Assembly (NCBI GenBank): GCA_039519185.1
Contig: CM076847.1
Location: forward strand, 39,032,916 to 39,096,915
Direction of reading: 5' to 3'
Length of the DNA stretch: 64,000 nt
Origin: Astragalus membranaceus
Lineage: Eukaryota; Streptophyta; Magnoliopsida; Fabales; Fabaceae
Shown here: piece by piece, positions 22,328 to 34,232 of the stretch
Layout of the letters: every line of letters begins with the position of its first letter
Numbering within the stretch: position 1 is the stretch's first letter
The notes under the pieces: generated by a model
Database searches by the model: none
What the model was told of the DNA's origin: nothing
The model's input: only the letters and a program-made list of their open reading frames with translations
Position numbers and translations under genes: made by a program

Positions 22328-24595
22328 TGTAACACCCCGATAATTTCTAACTTGTAGAAACTACCGAAATGCACTACTGGCATACATCAGAGTGACTTTC
22401 CTTTTAAAATATTGAACACATTCTACACTTCGATGAAACTCATCAAACGCACTTACATATCTGAACATAATATAATCAAAGTCGGTCCTCACATAACTCA
22501 AACTAGTGTTCAATACTCAAAAACCGAAAGTCTGCGGAAGCGATTTACAACTTCATGACATAAGTCGTACAATCGTACATCTAAGATACTGAATACAAAT
22601 ATGCAGAGATACGAAGGAAACTGAAATACAAAAATACATAATCATGACAAAAGGAATGTCGTCAGCAACTCTTCAAGTGTCTCCACCGCCGTGCCTCACG
22701 GTCTTCAACTTTCCCTGCTTAACTGAAAAACAACAATAATGGATTGGGTGAGACAACTTGTCTCAGTGAGTTCTATCGAGACCCCTTACTAACTCTCTCG
22801 GTTCAATTATGCTTGATTTCATGAATCGTAGCCCTTAAGTCGACTACGGGGAACATACAACGTGTACTCGTGGCCCTTCCAAGCGACACACAAGGCACAC
22901 ACAATGACAATGATTCTTAGCATATCACCGGGTCTTATTTTAAAGATTCCGGCAAACCCAGTCCCCGGCCATTTCTACTACCTTAGGGACAACAATGTAA
23001 CGGGCCTAGGGGATAAGGCTCATGACTTCCTCTCCCACTAGTACGCTAATCCATGAACAGGGTCGTCACCCCAGCAATGATGTATATAATATATACCATG
23101 AACAATGAGCAGTGAACAGTGAACGATGAACAATAACCAATGAGCTTATTATTAGGTGATCTCACACGGCTTACTAGGATTTACTCTTTTAACTTGTCCT
23201 GATAATAATCCAATCAGTCCAGCACAATATATCAATCACAATCATAGCATGACAATCAAATCCATAACACGTTCCGTATACCCGCATTGGGCCGTCAATA
23301 ATCATTCAATCATGACATGAGGTTGTTATCATTAAACTTAAGCAATTCCAACGAATTACGGTTATTTTATCATTTCATAGTATTGGGAAGGGATTAGGAT
23401 AGGTTTGGAATCAATTAGGAAGCGTTTGGACACCTTTAAAAATCCGGGTCAGACAGATACGCACGACCCGTGCTTAATGGCGCACGATCCGTGCGCGAAA
23501 TGGAAATTTTACAGAAAGCATCAGAAGGATCCGCACGATCCGTGTGCCAGGGCACACGATCCGTGCCTGATGCACTGTCCTGTAAAATGGCCATTTCGTG
23601 CTGTTTTTGACTCTGTCACGTGTCCAAATCTTTTCCCGATTGAAACCTAACTTATCAACCTTTAATAACAGAATATCATCCAGCCAAACACTCCATATAT
23701 TACTCATCATAACAACCATAAATATCAAACACGATCTCAATCAAACAACAACATAACTCGGTATTTAAAACGGGTTTTCGCAAGCGGCTTGTCGCCAATT
23801 TCTTTTAAAACGCGAGACTCAACCAGAACACATGATAATTTTCCTAGTGAGTATAGAACTCACCTCTTTCACGATGACAAAGCAAACGACACCGAGGCCT
23901 CAAGAACACGGTCACACGGCAACTCACGAACTTTTCCCAATTCGCTCCACAACTCTCCTTTTCGAAAACCCAGCTCCCCAATGTATGAGTTCTGAACCCA
24001 ACAACCGAAATGACTCCAAGGTAGTTCCAAATCGTGATTTAGCTGTTGTACTTGGTCCTAATGCTTTCTAATTGAACATGCAAGGACAGATTTCAGAATT
24101 TGGGCCAAGTGAAGCTTTGATGGTCGTTCATGGTGATTTTGGCTTGGAGGAGGGAATGATTGCGAAATTTATATCACTAGAAAGAGGGAGGTGAACTGAT
24201 CCTGATGATGGTGATGGATTGAACATGCATGGAATTGTTGGGAAACTCTCTTCCCTTCTCTCTCTCGAGCTTCACTCTCCTTCCTCCTCTCTCAATATCT
24301 GTTTTCAGTTTTTCAAACAAATGAAGGTTCCTCTATTTTGTTCCAGCTGAAGGGGTTTAAGTATGGGCTAGGAAAAAGACAACAATGACCCTCACTTAAA
24401 CATTTCATACCCAAATACTCCCATCAGCCCTAATTAACTTAACCATGACCAATTACTAATAAATCATACACAATATTTATAATAAGTCACTCAAGCAATT
24501 TATTTTCACAACATTTTATTTCCAACAATTTTATTAAATCACTAATAATTATTTCATGTCAAATAATTAAAATAGTGAAAATAGGGGATATTACA
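22328..24595 (-). repeat. 3' LTR of the gag-only gypsy element
   Basis: On the plus strand it reads TGTAACACCCC...GGATATTACA. It contains four GCACGATCCGTGC-like near-palindromes at about 23459-23573. It is identical in length to the partner LTR. Confidence 0.93.
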
Positions 24596-24612
24596 ATCAC
24601 CCCAACTTTTTA
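24596..24612 (-). other. Polypurine tract of the gag-only element
   Basis: On the minus strand the purine-rich AAGTTGGGGTGAT lies directly before the 3' LTR. Confidence 0.6.
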
Positions 24613-24636
24613 AAAATTTTGTCCTCAAAATTGGAC

Positions 24637-25680
24637 CTAATCAATTAATTTAGCACACAATATACCTTTCGTCGAATCATCGTCGGCTTTCCCTTTCTGA
24701 GCGTCCAACACAAATACTCTCGGAGTAGCCGTCCCCTCTCTATTCCTCTTCTTCACGGGACAATCCCTAGAGTAGTGTCCTTCCTCCTTGCAAAAGAAAC
24801 AGTGATCCGAGCCCATGCGACATTCTCCCCTATGAGGTTTTCCACATTTTGAACAATTTTCAGACTTTGAGAACTCGGATGTCCGCACTTGCTTATCCTT
24901 GCCGAAGTTACCCCTTGACTCATCGTCCCGGTCTGCCCATTCGACCTCCTTCCTCTTATTCTGATTGGATACCTTTCTACTAGCATACAACCTCTTCAAA
25001 TCACTTTCAGCTATATGAGCTTGCTGAACCATGGCCGCATAATTGGTATATGCAAAAGAACTTAGACTCTGAGCAATGTCCTCCCTTAATCCATACTTGA
25101 ACCTTTCGGTTTTCCACTTGTCATTGGGGGCATACCCGGCCAAACCGAAGAATTGATATAACTCCTCAAACTTAGCCGCGTACTGACCCACAGTTGAATT
25201 TCCTTGAGTGAGAGTCAGAAACTCATTCTCCTTGTCGAACCTCATGGCTGTTGGAAAGAACTGCTCCAAAAATACTTGCCTGAAGTGTTCCCAAGTCTGG
25301 GGAGTACCCATAGTTGCCATCATGGCTTTGGCGTTAGTCCACCAGTTGTTAGCTTCTCCCTTAAGCATATGTGCCGCCAATCTCAGCTTGTCCTCATCAG
25401 GGACTTGCATAGCCACGAAAATCTTCTCTATGTCATCCATCCAATGCTGGGCTTCCATGACATCTGGTCCTCCTCGGAACTCGGACGGCTTCATTTTCAG
25501 AAATTCAGAGAAAACCCTCCTTGGGTCAACTTGAGGCTCAGGAACTTGCTGAGGCTGAGCTTGAGTATTCTGCTGCATTAGCAACATATCTTCCATCATC
25601 TTCTGTTGTCTCTCGATCACATTCTGCATCCATTCGGTATTCGGGTCAACGGGGACGCTTCTCCTACTTCCACCAGCCAT
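24637..25680 (-). CDS. Ty3/gypsy Gag protein, intact
   Basis: The frame is open from 25701, but the likely start is the ATG at 25680 (MAGGSRRSVP), seven codons in, matching the usual short start of this family; this gives about 347 residues. The order is: a Met/Gln-rich N-terminus; the retrotransposon Gag capsid domain (about 55-200; WWTNAKAMM, FLEQFFPTAMRFDKENEFL, YAAKFEEL); a basic linker; and two C-terminal zinc knuckles, an atypical CSKCGKPHRGEC and a canonical CFFCKEEGHYSRDC. It ends just before the polypurine tract with no trace of a protease. In the cell it would form particles packaging element RNA. Confidence 0.88.
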   Translation of the reverse strand: MAGGSRRSVPVDPNTEWMQNVIERQQKMMEDMLLMQQNTQAQPQQVPEPQVDPRRVFSEFLKMKPSEFRGGPDVMEAQHWMDDIEKIFVAMQVPDEDKLRLAAHMLKGEANNWWTNAKAMMATMGTPQTWEHFRQVFLEQFFPTAMRFDKENEFLTLTQGNSTVGQYAAKFEELYQFFGLAGYAPNDKWKTERFKYGLREDIAQSLSSFAYTNYAAMVQQAHIAESDLKRLYASRKVSNQNKRKEVEWADRDDESRGNFGKDKQVRTSEFSKSENCSKCGKPHRGECRMGSDHCFFCKEEGHYSRDCPVKKRNREGTATPRVFVLDAQKGKADDDSTKGILCAKLID

Positions 25681-25802
25681 GATTCTGCAAAATATGCACA
25701 AAGTGTTTAGTTGATCAGGCTAAACGTCTAATAGCATATAAAGAGGAATCACACTTAGAGGACTTAAGAGACTCATGATTCTAAGCCCGACTAGGTCGAA
25801 CT

Positions 25803-25814
25803 GCTCTGATACCA
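25803..25814 (-). other. Primer-binding site of the gag-only element, tRNA-Met type
   Basis: The minus strand reads TGGTATCAGAGC two bases inside the 5' LTR, which fixes the transcription direction as minus. Confidence 0.85.
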
Positions 25815-25816
25815 AT

Positions 25817-28084
25817 TGTAACACCTCGATAATTTCTAACTTGTAGAAACTACCGAAATGCACTACTGGCATACATCAGAGTGACTTTCCTTTTAAAATA
25901 TTGAACACATTCTACACTTCGATGAAACTCATCAAACGCACTTACATATCTGAACATAATATAATCAAAGTCGGTCCTCACATAACTCAAACTAGTGTTC
26001 AATACTCAAAAACCGAAAGTCTGCGGAAGCGATTTACAACTTCATGACATAAGTCGTACAATCGTACATCTAAGATACTGAATACAAATATGCAGAGATA
26101 CGAAGGAAACTGAAATACAAAAATACATAATCATGACAAAAGGAATGTCGTCAGCAACTCTTCAAGTGTCTCCACCGCCGTGCCTCACGGTCTTCAACTT
26201 TCCCTGCTTAACTGAAAAACAACAATAATGGATTGGGTGAGACAACTTGTCTCAGTGAGTTCTATCGAGACCCCTTACTAACTCTCTCGGTTCAATTATG
26301 CTTGATTTCATGAATCGTAGCCCTTAAGTCGACTACGGGGAACATACAACGTGTACTCGTGGCCCTTCCAAGCGACACACAAGGCACACACAATGACAAT
26401 GATTCTTAGCATATCACCGGGTCTTATTTTAAAGATTCCGGCAAACCCAGTCCCCGGCCATTTCTACTACCTTAGGGACAACAATGTAACGGGCCTAGGG
26501 GATAAGGCTCATGACTTCCTCTCCCACTAGTACGCTAATCCATGAACAGGGTCGTCACCCCAGCAATGATGTATATAATATATACCATGAACAATGAGCA
26601 GTGAACAGTGAACGATGAACAATAACCAATGAGCTTATTATTAGGTGATCTCACACGGCTTACTAGGATTTACTCTTTTAACTTGTCCTGATAATAATCC
26701 AATCAGTCCAGCACAATATATCAATCACAATCATAGCATGACAATCAAATCCATAACACGTTCCGTATACCCGCATTGGGCCGTCAATAATCATTCAATC
26801 ATGACATGAGGTTGTTATCATTAAACTTAAGCAATTCCAACGAATTACGGTTATTTTATCATTTCATAGTATTGGGAAGGGATTAGGATAGGTTTGGAAT
26901 CAATTAGGAAGCGTTTGGACACCTTTAAAAATCCGGGTCAGACAGATACGCACGACCCGTGCTTAATGGCGCACGATCCGTGCGCGAAATGGAAATTTTA
27001 CAGAAAGCATCAGAAGGATCCGCACGATCCGTGTGCCAGGGCACACGATCCGTGCCTGATGCACTGTCCTGTAAAATGGCCATTTCGTGCTGTTTTTGAC
27101 TCTGTCACGTGTCCAAATCTTTTCCCGATTGAAACCTAACTTATCAACCTTTAATAACAGAATATCATCCAGCCAAACACTCCATATATTACTCATCATA
27201 ACAACCATAAATATCAAACACGATCTCAATCAAACAACAACATAACTCGGTATTTAAAACGGGTTTTCGCAAGCGGCTTGTCGCCAATTTCTTTTAAAAC
27301 GTGAGACTCAACCAGAACACATGATAATTTTCCTAGTGAGTATAGAACTCACCTCTTTCACGATGACAAAGCAAACGACACCGAGGCCTCAAGAACACGG
27401 TCACACGGCAACTCACGAACTTTTCCCAATTCGCTCCACAACTCTCCTTTTCGAAAACCCAGCTCCCCAATGTATGAGTTCTGAACCCAACAACCGAAAT
27501 GACTCCAAGGTAGTTCCAAATCGTGATTTAGCTGTTGTACTTGGTCCTAATGCTTTCTAATTGAACATGCAAGGACAGATTTCAGAATTTGGGCCAAGTG
27601 AAGCTTTGATGGTCGTTCATGGTGATTTTGGCTTGGAGGAGGGAATGATTGCGAAATTTATATCACTAGAAAGAGGGAGGTGAACTGATCCTGATGATGG
27701 TGATGGATTGAACATGCATGGAATTGTTGGGAAACTCTCTTCCCTTCTCTCTCTCGAGCTTCACTCTCCTTCCTCCTCTCTCAATATCTGTTTTCAGTTT
27801 TTCAAACAAATGAAGGTTCCTCTATTTTGTTCCAGCTGAAGGGGTTTAAGTATGGGCTAGGAAAAAGACAACAATGACCCTCACTTAAACATTTCATACC
27901 CAAATACTCCCATCAGCCCTAATTAACTTAACCATGACCAATTACTAATAAATCATACACAATATTTATAATAAGTCACTCAAGCAATTTATTTTCACAA
28001 CATTTTATTTCCAACAATTTTATTAAATCACTAATAATTATTTCATGTCAAATAATTAAAATAGTGAAAATAGGGGATATTACA
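25817..28084 (-). repeat. 5' LTR of the gag-only gypsy element
   Basis: A 2268-bp partner of 22328-24595, differing at about two sites. It ends against the ATGAA duplicate at 28085. Confidence 0.93.
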
Positions 28085-28347
28085 ATGAAGGTAGTTCCAC
28101 CTCCTCTGTTTTGAAAAAGAAAATGACTTTTGTAGCTGCTACTTCAAGTTATACACCTATTGTTTTCTCTTGCACTTATTGTCAAAAGGGAAACCATAGC
28201 TCACCTAGATGTCCTATCCGTAAATTATGTGAGCTTGGTACCCATATACCTGCTTGTGAGAAACCAAGGTGGATTGTGAAAACAAACCCCTTGATGACTA
28301 ACCCCAAAGGACCCAAAGAGAATAGGGTACCAAAATTTTCTACTTGA

Positions 28348-29140
28348 TCTTAGTGCAGGTGTGCTACAAGGTATGGGGGTCAGATCAATACATTGATAGC
28401 AGAGACTCGAAGTTCATGACTGGAGACACAAAAAGATTCGTAATACTCAGAAACAGCAGTCATGTGACTCGTGATAACAACAATAGAGGAAGAATCACTG
28501 GTGAAGGTTAGATTGGTAAAGTTTTATTCACCTCTGTTGAAAATGTGTTATAAAGTAGAAATTTAATATAACTCAACAAGTATTAGAGACATATTTGAAA
28601 TAAATTTTTTGTGTGCATCAAAGTCTTTTTTCTTCTCTCTATTGTGCTGGATCTTTGATGCAACATATTTTTGATGTTAAAAATGATACCTATATTGTTG
28701 AACCAAGGATGATTATATTGGGTATCATATTTTTAAAAAACCATGCTGATCCACCCTCTTTTTGCTAAGCCTTGCATTCTAATATTAATAAGGGGGATCA
28801 CCAAGTAAGGGGGAGCATAGCATGAACTATTGTTTTTGATATATCATATGCTATGCAATGCTGCTTATTTATTATGCAGGTTTATAAAGTGCTTATGTTG
28901 TATGTATTCACCCCACCTCCTTTTTGATGAAAACAAAGGGGGAGAAATTGTATGCAAAAGGGAGAGAATATGCATGTTATTATTTAAGAGAATATGCATG
29001 TTATTATTTAGTGGGGGAGAAAATAATTGCTGCTATCCTGCTGTCATACTGCTTATTTTGTTATGCTTCTGCTTAGGGGGAGCTTCTGCCATTGTTTCTC
29101 TATTATGGTCTCCCTATGCATAATGTAATTTGTTATCATC
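28348..29140 (+). other. Post-gag remnant of Copia interior 2
   Basis: Near-identical to 18755-19547, with changes such as those near 28829 and 28880. It carries the same decayed protease trace and no gene. Confidence 0.7.
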
Positions 29141-29154
29141 AAAAAGGGGGAGTT

Positions 29155-30968
29155 TGTTGAACCAAGGACAAACACTCTTTGTTTTGTATGATAACAAATT
29201 ACATTTAGTCTACTAATGGTTGCAGTGTATAAAAGTGCAGGGACAAAATAAAGTACAGGACATGAATCAAAGAGCAGGAAATATTAAAATGGAGCAGCTT
29301 GGAGAAGAAGCCACCTCAGCAGTTCAAGACCTATTTGTTTATCCGCTTTCTTTAGGACACTGTGTAAGGTCCTATCACTGAAGGTCTATGACTTTTAGTA
29401 GCTGAGAGATGAGTTTTTCAAAACATGCATGGTGCATCAAAATAGTTTTGAAAAATATTTTATAAAATTGCATGCATGCATAAGGTGGCACCTAAACCTA
29501 AAAATAATTTTGTGGAAAGCTAGAAATCGATTTCTATCATTTTCTAAATCATGAAATCGATTTCTTAATCCTATTTTAAAGCTTGAAATCGATTTCCCTA
29601 TCCAATGTTAAAACAAAGAATCGATTCATACATATACTCAAGCCAAAGGTAAGAATCGATTTCCTTCTATTTCAAAAGACTATGAAATCGATTTTCAAGC
29701 AATCCTATAGGCTATGAATCGATTCCTCCTCATTTTAAACAAAGTAAGAATCGATTCTTACCTATTCAGGATGTCCTGAAAATCGATTCCTACATATTTC
29801 CAAAAGCCAAAGAATCGATTCCTATGTTTTCTAAAAATAAAGAATCGATTATACTATATTTTAACATCACTCATGAATCGATTCTTAAGTCACATTTATG
29901 AATCCTATATTTTTCTAAAGCCTATAAATAGGCGGGTGCGACTCACTTTCAAATCACACCACACACCACATTTTTCTTAACCTCTCTACTTCTCACATAC
30001 ATCTTCTAAATCTGAGAAAGAGAGAAAATAGAGCTTCAACTTTCATATCATTTTCTATTTTCCATATCACTCATCTCTTAGTCACTATACTGTCATTATA
30101 TCTGAGGTGATTGGATCATAGATCTCTGTTTGTATTCGTTACTCTATTTGTGGGGTCACTCTGAAATCCTGGGATTTGTTCTTGGGTCTCTCAATCAGGA
30201 GATTGAGTTGGTTTGAAATCCTGGGAAGTTTTCTTGGGTCTCTCAATCAGGAGATTGAGTTGGTTTGAAATCCTGGGAGGTGATCTTGGGTCGTTCAATC
30301 GGGGAGATTGAAGTGGTAGTGAAATCCTGGGAGGTGCTCTTGGGTCGTTCAATCAGGAGATTGAAGCGGTTGAAATCCTTAGCTAGGTGCTCGGGTTCTC
30401 AGTTCGGGGGAATTGAGATTTGCTATCTTGAAGTTGCCTGTTTGTAAAGAATTCTTCAATATAGTAGTTACCATCAAGTCCAAGGGTTGCAAAGCCTGAG
30501 GCCGAGGACGTAGGGCTTTTATCCCGAACCTCGTAAAATTCCTGGTGTATCTCTATCCCTCTCTCTTTACTTTATTTACTGTTTATATCTGTTTATAATA
30601 TCACTACTCTGATCTGAATCTGTTAATCTGGTTGTATAACTATATCCCTACTCTGATCTGAATCTGTTAATCTGGTTATAGTTATACTCGTTGTACTATA
30701 GATCTGCTTATCTATCATCTTCTCTATCACTACTGTAGATCTGCTATATTCAATATCATTGCATTACTTATAAAACAACCTTATTGTAAATATTGAATAT
30801 AGAATAATATCTCATTGTGTCTAATCTGCCTACTTGCATATATCTGATAAGTCCAAATCTCTTTTTCCGCATTTGATTTAAACAAACTTATCATTTATTT
30901 TGAAAAGAATCCAAGAATTACACATAACCTTATTCACCCCCCCTCTAAGGTTATACTATAGTCTAACA
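29155..30968 (+). repeat. Copia-type LTR3 (1814 bp)
   Basis: It closes the compound element and is followed by the TAAGG duplicate at 30969-30973. It carries the same AATCGATT block and TATA box as LTR1 and LTR2. Confidence 0.92.
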
Positions 30969-32212
30969 TAAGGAAGAGGGAGGGTTAGGTGTGAAGGATA
31001 TTGAAATGTTTAATATTGCTCTCTTGGCCAAATGGAAGTGGAGGTTGATGTCGGATGAGGGTGCACCTTGGAGGGGTATTCTTTCGTATAGATATGGTGA
31101 TTTGGGGTCTATTTTTTTCAATGGTTCAACATCGGTGCATAGAAGGGAAGATTCTTTGTGGTGGCGCGATCTTAGGTGTGTGGGGGAGGAGAGGTTCTCG
31201 GTGGGTTGGTTCGAATCAAATGTAAGACGGAGGTTGGGGGATGGTAGCAGAGTGGATTTTGGCATCATCATTGGCTTGGGCAACATCCGTTGAAGATTGA
31301 GTTTGGCAACATTTTCAACAATTGTAATAATAAAAATGTGAGGCTGGCGGATCTAGGAGTTTGGCGTGATGATCATTGGCAGTGGAATTTTTCTTTTTTC
31401 ACAGGTGCTGGATCCGCATTCGGTGATGAAGTTGATGAGCTGTTGACGATTCTGCGTGATGTTCATATGGCCCGTGGAGTTGCTGACCGATGGTGTTGGT
31501 TTATTGATCCGCTAAAATCCTTCACGGTTCGGTCTTGTTACCAATTTCTTTTGCAAGCCAATCAACTTTCAGCCGTGGACAGCAGCAGACCAATTTCGAA
31601 TCTGCAGAAATCAGATTTGATAGCATTATGGTGGACTCGTATTCCAACCAAGATCTTGTTGTTTGGTTTGCGTATGTTCAACAATTCTATACCTGTTTGG
31701 TCCCTGTTACTTAGACGACATGTTATTCACTCTGAGGAGGATAAGGTCTGCGTTTTGTGTATGTCTCACATTGAGGATTCTCATCACTTGTTTTTGGCTT
31801 GAGATTTTTCTTTGAGGGTGTGGGGCGAGATTGGTCGTTGGCTGAATGTTCAAGTGCCTTGCCCATCTACTTTAATTGATCATTTTCTACGCTATGGTGA
31901 CCTTTGTACTGGTAAGAAAGCGAAGAGGATCAAGCATCTTATTTGGTTGACAACTTGTTGGTGTCTTTGACTATCTCGTAACGGTGTGTTTTAGAGGGGT
32001 AGAGCCAAATGTAGACTCGATAGTGCCCCAAGTGAAGTTCTTATCTTGGGACTGGTTCATTTACGGAGTGGGAAGGAATTCTTGTTGTATTCCATCACTA
32101 TGGTGGAATAATGCGCTTTCATGTATAAACAACCTGTGATCTCATCCTTGTATTTGTGGTTTTGAGCACCCCTAGTGCTCCTATTAATGCAACATTGCTT
32201 ATTGAGAGGAAA
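30969..32212 (+). pseudogene. LINE-A, C-terminal part of ORF2 and 3' tail
   Basis: It continues the frame broken at 15731. The 30991-31293 frame (EMFNIALLAKWKWRLM) and the 31290-31802 frame are separated by a loss of one T near 31262. The second frame covers the zinc-binding RT-associated domain, with SFTVRSCYQFLL, LWWTRIPTKILLFGLRMF and CVLCMSHIEDSHHLFLA, and stops at 31801 where Cys is usual. Further coding traces run to about 32110. The end is marked by a short A-run at 32206-32212, as expected for a LINE 3' end. Confidence 0.8.
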
Positions 32213-32364
32213 AAAATTATGGTCAAAAATTATTAAAAATATAAACGGTAAATTCATGCAAGCAGAGAGACCTTATAACAAATATGGTATAATTAGCAAA
32301 TAGCATATCATAGAGGTTGAAGGTAAACAATCCTAACCAATCAATATTTTTATCATTAAATCAA

Positions 32365-32712
32365 GGCTAAATTATAGTTTTGGTCCCCCTATTTTCAAAA
32401 ATTCAGATATTTGGTCCCCCTATTTTAAAACTCAGACATTTGGTCCCCCAATTTTAAAAAATCAAATACATTTAGTCCAAAGAGGGACCAAATGTCTTTG
32501 ATTTTTTAAAATTGGGGGACCAAATGTCTTTGATTTTTTAAAATTGAGGGACCAAATGTCTTTGATTATTAGCCATAAAAAACTGAAAATTCCTCTTGGG
32601 ACTAAATGTCTTTGATTTTTTAAAATTGGGGGACCAAATGTCTGAGTTTTAAAATAGGAGGACCAAATGTCTGAATTTTTAAAAATAGGGGGACCAAAAC
32701 TATAATTTAGCC
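32365..32712 (+). mobile_element. MITE with Mutator-like ends (348 bp)
   Basis: Inverted ends begin GGCTAAATTATAGTTTTGGT and end in the complement. The 9-bp TTAAATCAA is perfectly duplicated at 32356-32364 and 32713-32721; a 9-bp duplication is the mark of Mutator-like transposons. The middle is made of repeats of GGGGACCAAATGTC in both orientations. It encodes nothing. Strand is arbitrary. Confidence 0.9.
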
Positions 32713-32721
32713 TTAAATCAA

Positions 32722-34055
32722 CGGTTAAAAGGACACTTTCTCATGATGAGAAAGTTTTTCTCCTCTCCCATTTTAAATGCAACCTTGTACCATCCGGTAT
32801 GAATATTAAGTATTTGAGTTCTTTATTAAGTTGGACTATGCTCCCATTTAAGTTGGACTTAGCTGATGTTTTTTCTAGAAAGTGTCATGAGTAGAGTATT
32901 GGGTGTTTCTCAAAAGGGTCTGTGGTCCCTTTATATGTCTTTGCACTGTTGCACTATTGTTTTTCTTAGTAAGAGTACTGTGTTTGGTTCTGTATTTTTC
33001 AGGTTTTTTTATTCAATTTTTGAAACAAGGTCACAAGTCACAACATTAAGTTTAAAAATTTTGGTCAAAAAAAAATACTAAGTTTAAAAATAAATATTAT
33101 CTAATCTTGAGCCTGTCAGCAGCCTATGACACCAAGTCTGATAATTCAGTGATCCTTTCCTCTTCAATTGTATCAGCAGTATTATTTGATCTGATAGAGT
33201 GAGTGGCTTGCGGTATATTTAGGACTAATTTTTTTTTGTTCGGACCATTGCTGGCTACCCACGGAGTGATCCCAACGCTTTCAACGAATGACTACTCTCC
33301 GCTCGCTTTAGGTCTAATTTATTTAAACGAACTCTTGATCAATAAAAGAGTAATATAAAAATCTTTATAGCATGTATGGTATTCTCAATTCTGCGTAAAA
33401 TGTTCTTTATCCGCTCCCTCCATTTATCTGATGAGGTGACATACAAAAAAAATCATTAACCATATTGTCACTCTATGAAACTCTGATACGATATGTATCT
33501 GATACTTCCCGATACTTTTCAAATATAACTTCAATACATATCTTACCGATTAAAGACATGAAATTTGTTGACAATTTCATAGTAGAAATAATATATTCTA
33601 AAGTAATTTTTTCTACATTGCGATAGTCATATATTGACTACTGATATGTTTGTGTTATAGTTATAACGTGGATGTCTCTATACTGTTTGTCTATAAATAT
33701 TCTACACATATATACGTATATCTTGATCGTGTCGTATCTTGATTTTTAAAAAAATTCTGTATTCCTGTATTTGTATCATATCGTATCCGTATTGTACTAA
33801 GTATCTGAGCTTCTTAAACTAACATTGCTGGAATTGCTGGAATTTGTGTTTGAATCCCAACTGCTTGTGGGTTTCTGTGGTTCCCAATAAATACAGATGT
33901 GGGGAGGCTAAATTCCCTGTTATCAATATTAAGAGGCCAGAGGTTCCAACCTTAGAGGGGTATTTGTTCCAATCCGTATTGTTCCAATTCTTGTCAAGGA
34001 ACTTCTAGGGTGTTCATACAACAAAAGATTCATCTTCAATCTACAATTTTGTCAA
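32722..34055. other. Intergenic stretch without recognisable gene
   Basis: AT-rich sequence with scattered stops. The open frame at 32866-33081 (71 aa) has no known motif. I see no paired terminal repeats. Confidence 0.4.
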
Positions 34056-34232
34056 TTCCAGAGGGGATTGGGATTATTACAAATTGGAGAGATTAAGAAA
34101 TTTAAATATTCTAAATTGTATTTCTAACATCTCACCTCCTTTTGCAAGGGGCTCTGGATGATTATTTGGTTTGGGGAGCTAACACTGATGGCAACTTCCC
34201 TGCTAAGTCCGGCTACTTTTTTTGTGGGTGAA
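34056..34232 (+). pseudogene. Short LINE ORF2 remnant
   Basis: One frame reads RDWDYYKLERL and then DDYLVWGANTDGNFPAKSGY, resembling the stretch just before the zinc-binding domain of plant LINE ORF2. No more of the element is visible on either side, so this is a small relic. Confidence 0.5.

Larger units (their letters stand above)
22328..28084 (-). mobile_element. Gag-only Ty3/gypsy element (TR-GAG type), young nested insertion
   Basis: Two 2268-bp LTRs enclose only 1221 bp, holding a tRNA-Met primer site, one gag gene and a polypurine tract. ATGAA is duplicated at 22323-22327 and 28085-28089. I see only two differences between the LTRs (near 22337/25826 and near 23809/27298), under 0.1 percent, so it is the youngest insertion whose LTRs can be compared. 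There is no protease, RT or integrase, so it needs a helper element. Its LTR is related to that of gypsy-A (12213-14714), whose family is a plausible helper. Confidence 0.93.
21446..28347 (+). pseudogene. Copia-type Gag, copy 2, split by a nested retrotransposon
   Basis: The N-terminal part (21446-22327) equals copy 1 except for a few bases, including two amino-acid changes near residues 81-90. At 22328 the reading frame enters the LTR of a minus-strand element and soon ends. The remaining C-terminal part with the CCHC knuckle continues at 28085-28347 after the duplicated ATGAA. Comparison with copy 1 shows that the insertion is the only major damage; the element is too young for other decay to be evident. 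Confidence 0.9.
15732..30968 (+). mobile_element. Compound Copia-type element LTR-I-LTR-I-LTR
   Basis: Three LTRs (15732-17545, 19562-21376, 29155-30968) alternate with two interiors. A single 5-bp TSD, TAAGG, flanks the whole block (15727-15731 and 30969-30973) and rejoins LINE-A in frame. Each interior has a tRNA-Met type primer site, a shortened gag, a protease trace and a polypurine tract, but no reverse transcriptase or integrase. It is therefore a non-autonomous family. The second interior is split by a gag-only gypsy element. LTR2 and LTR3 share at least nine bases that differ from LTR1, so the duplication probably came after insertion. Confidence 0.9.
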
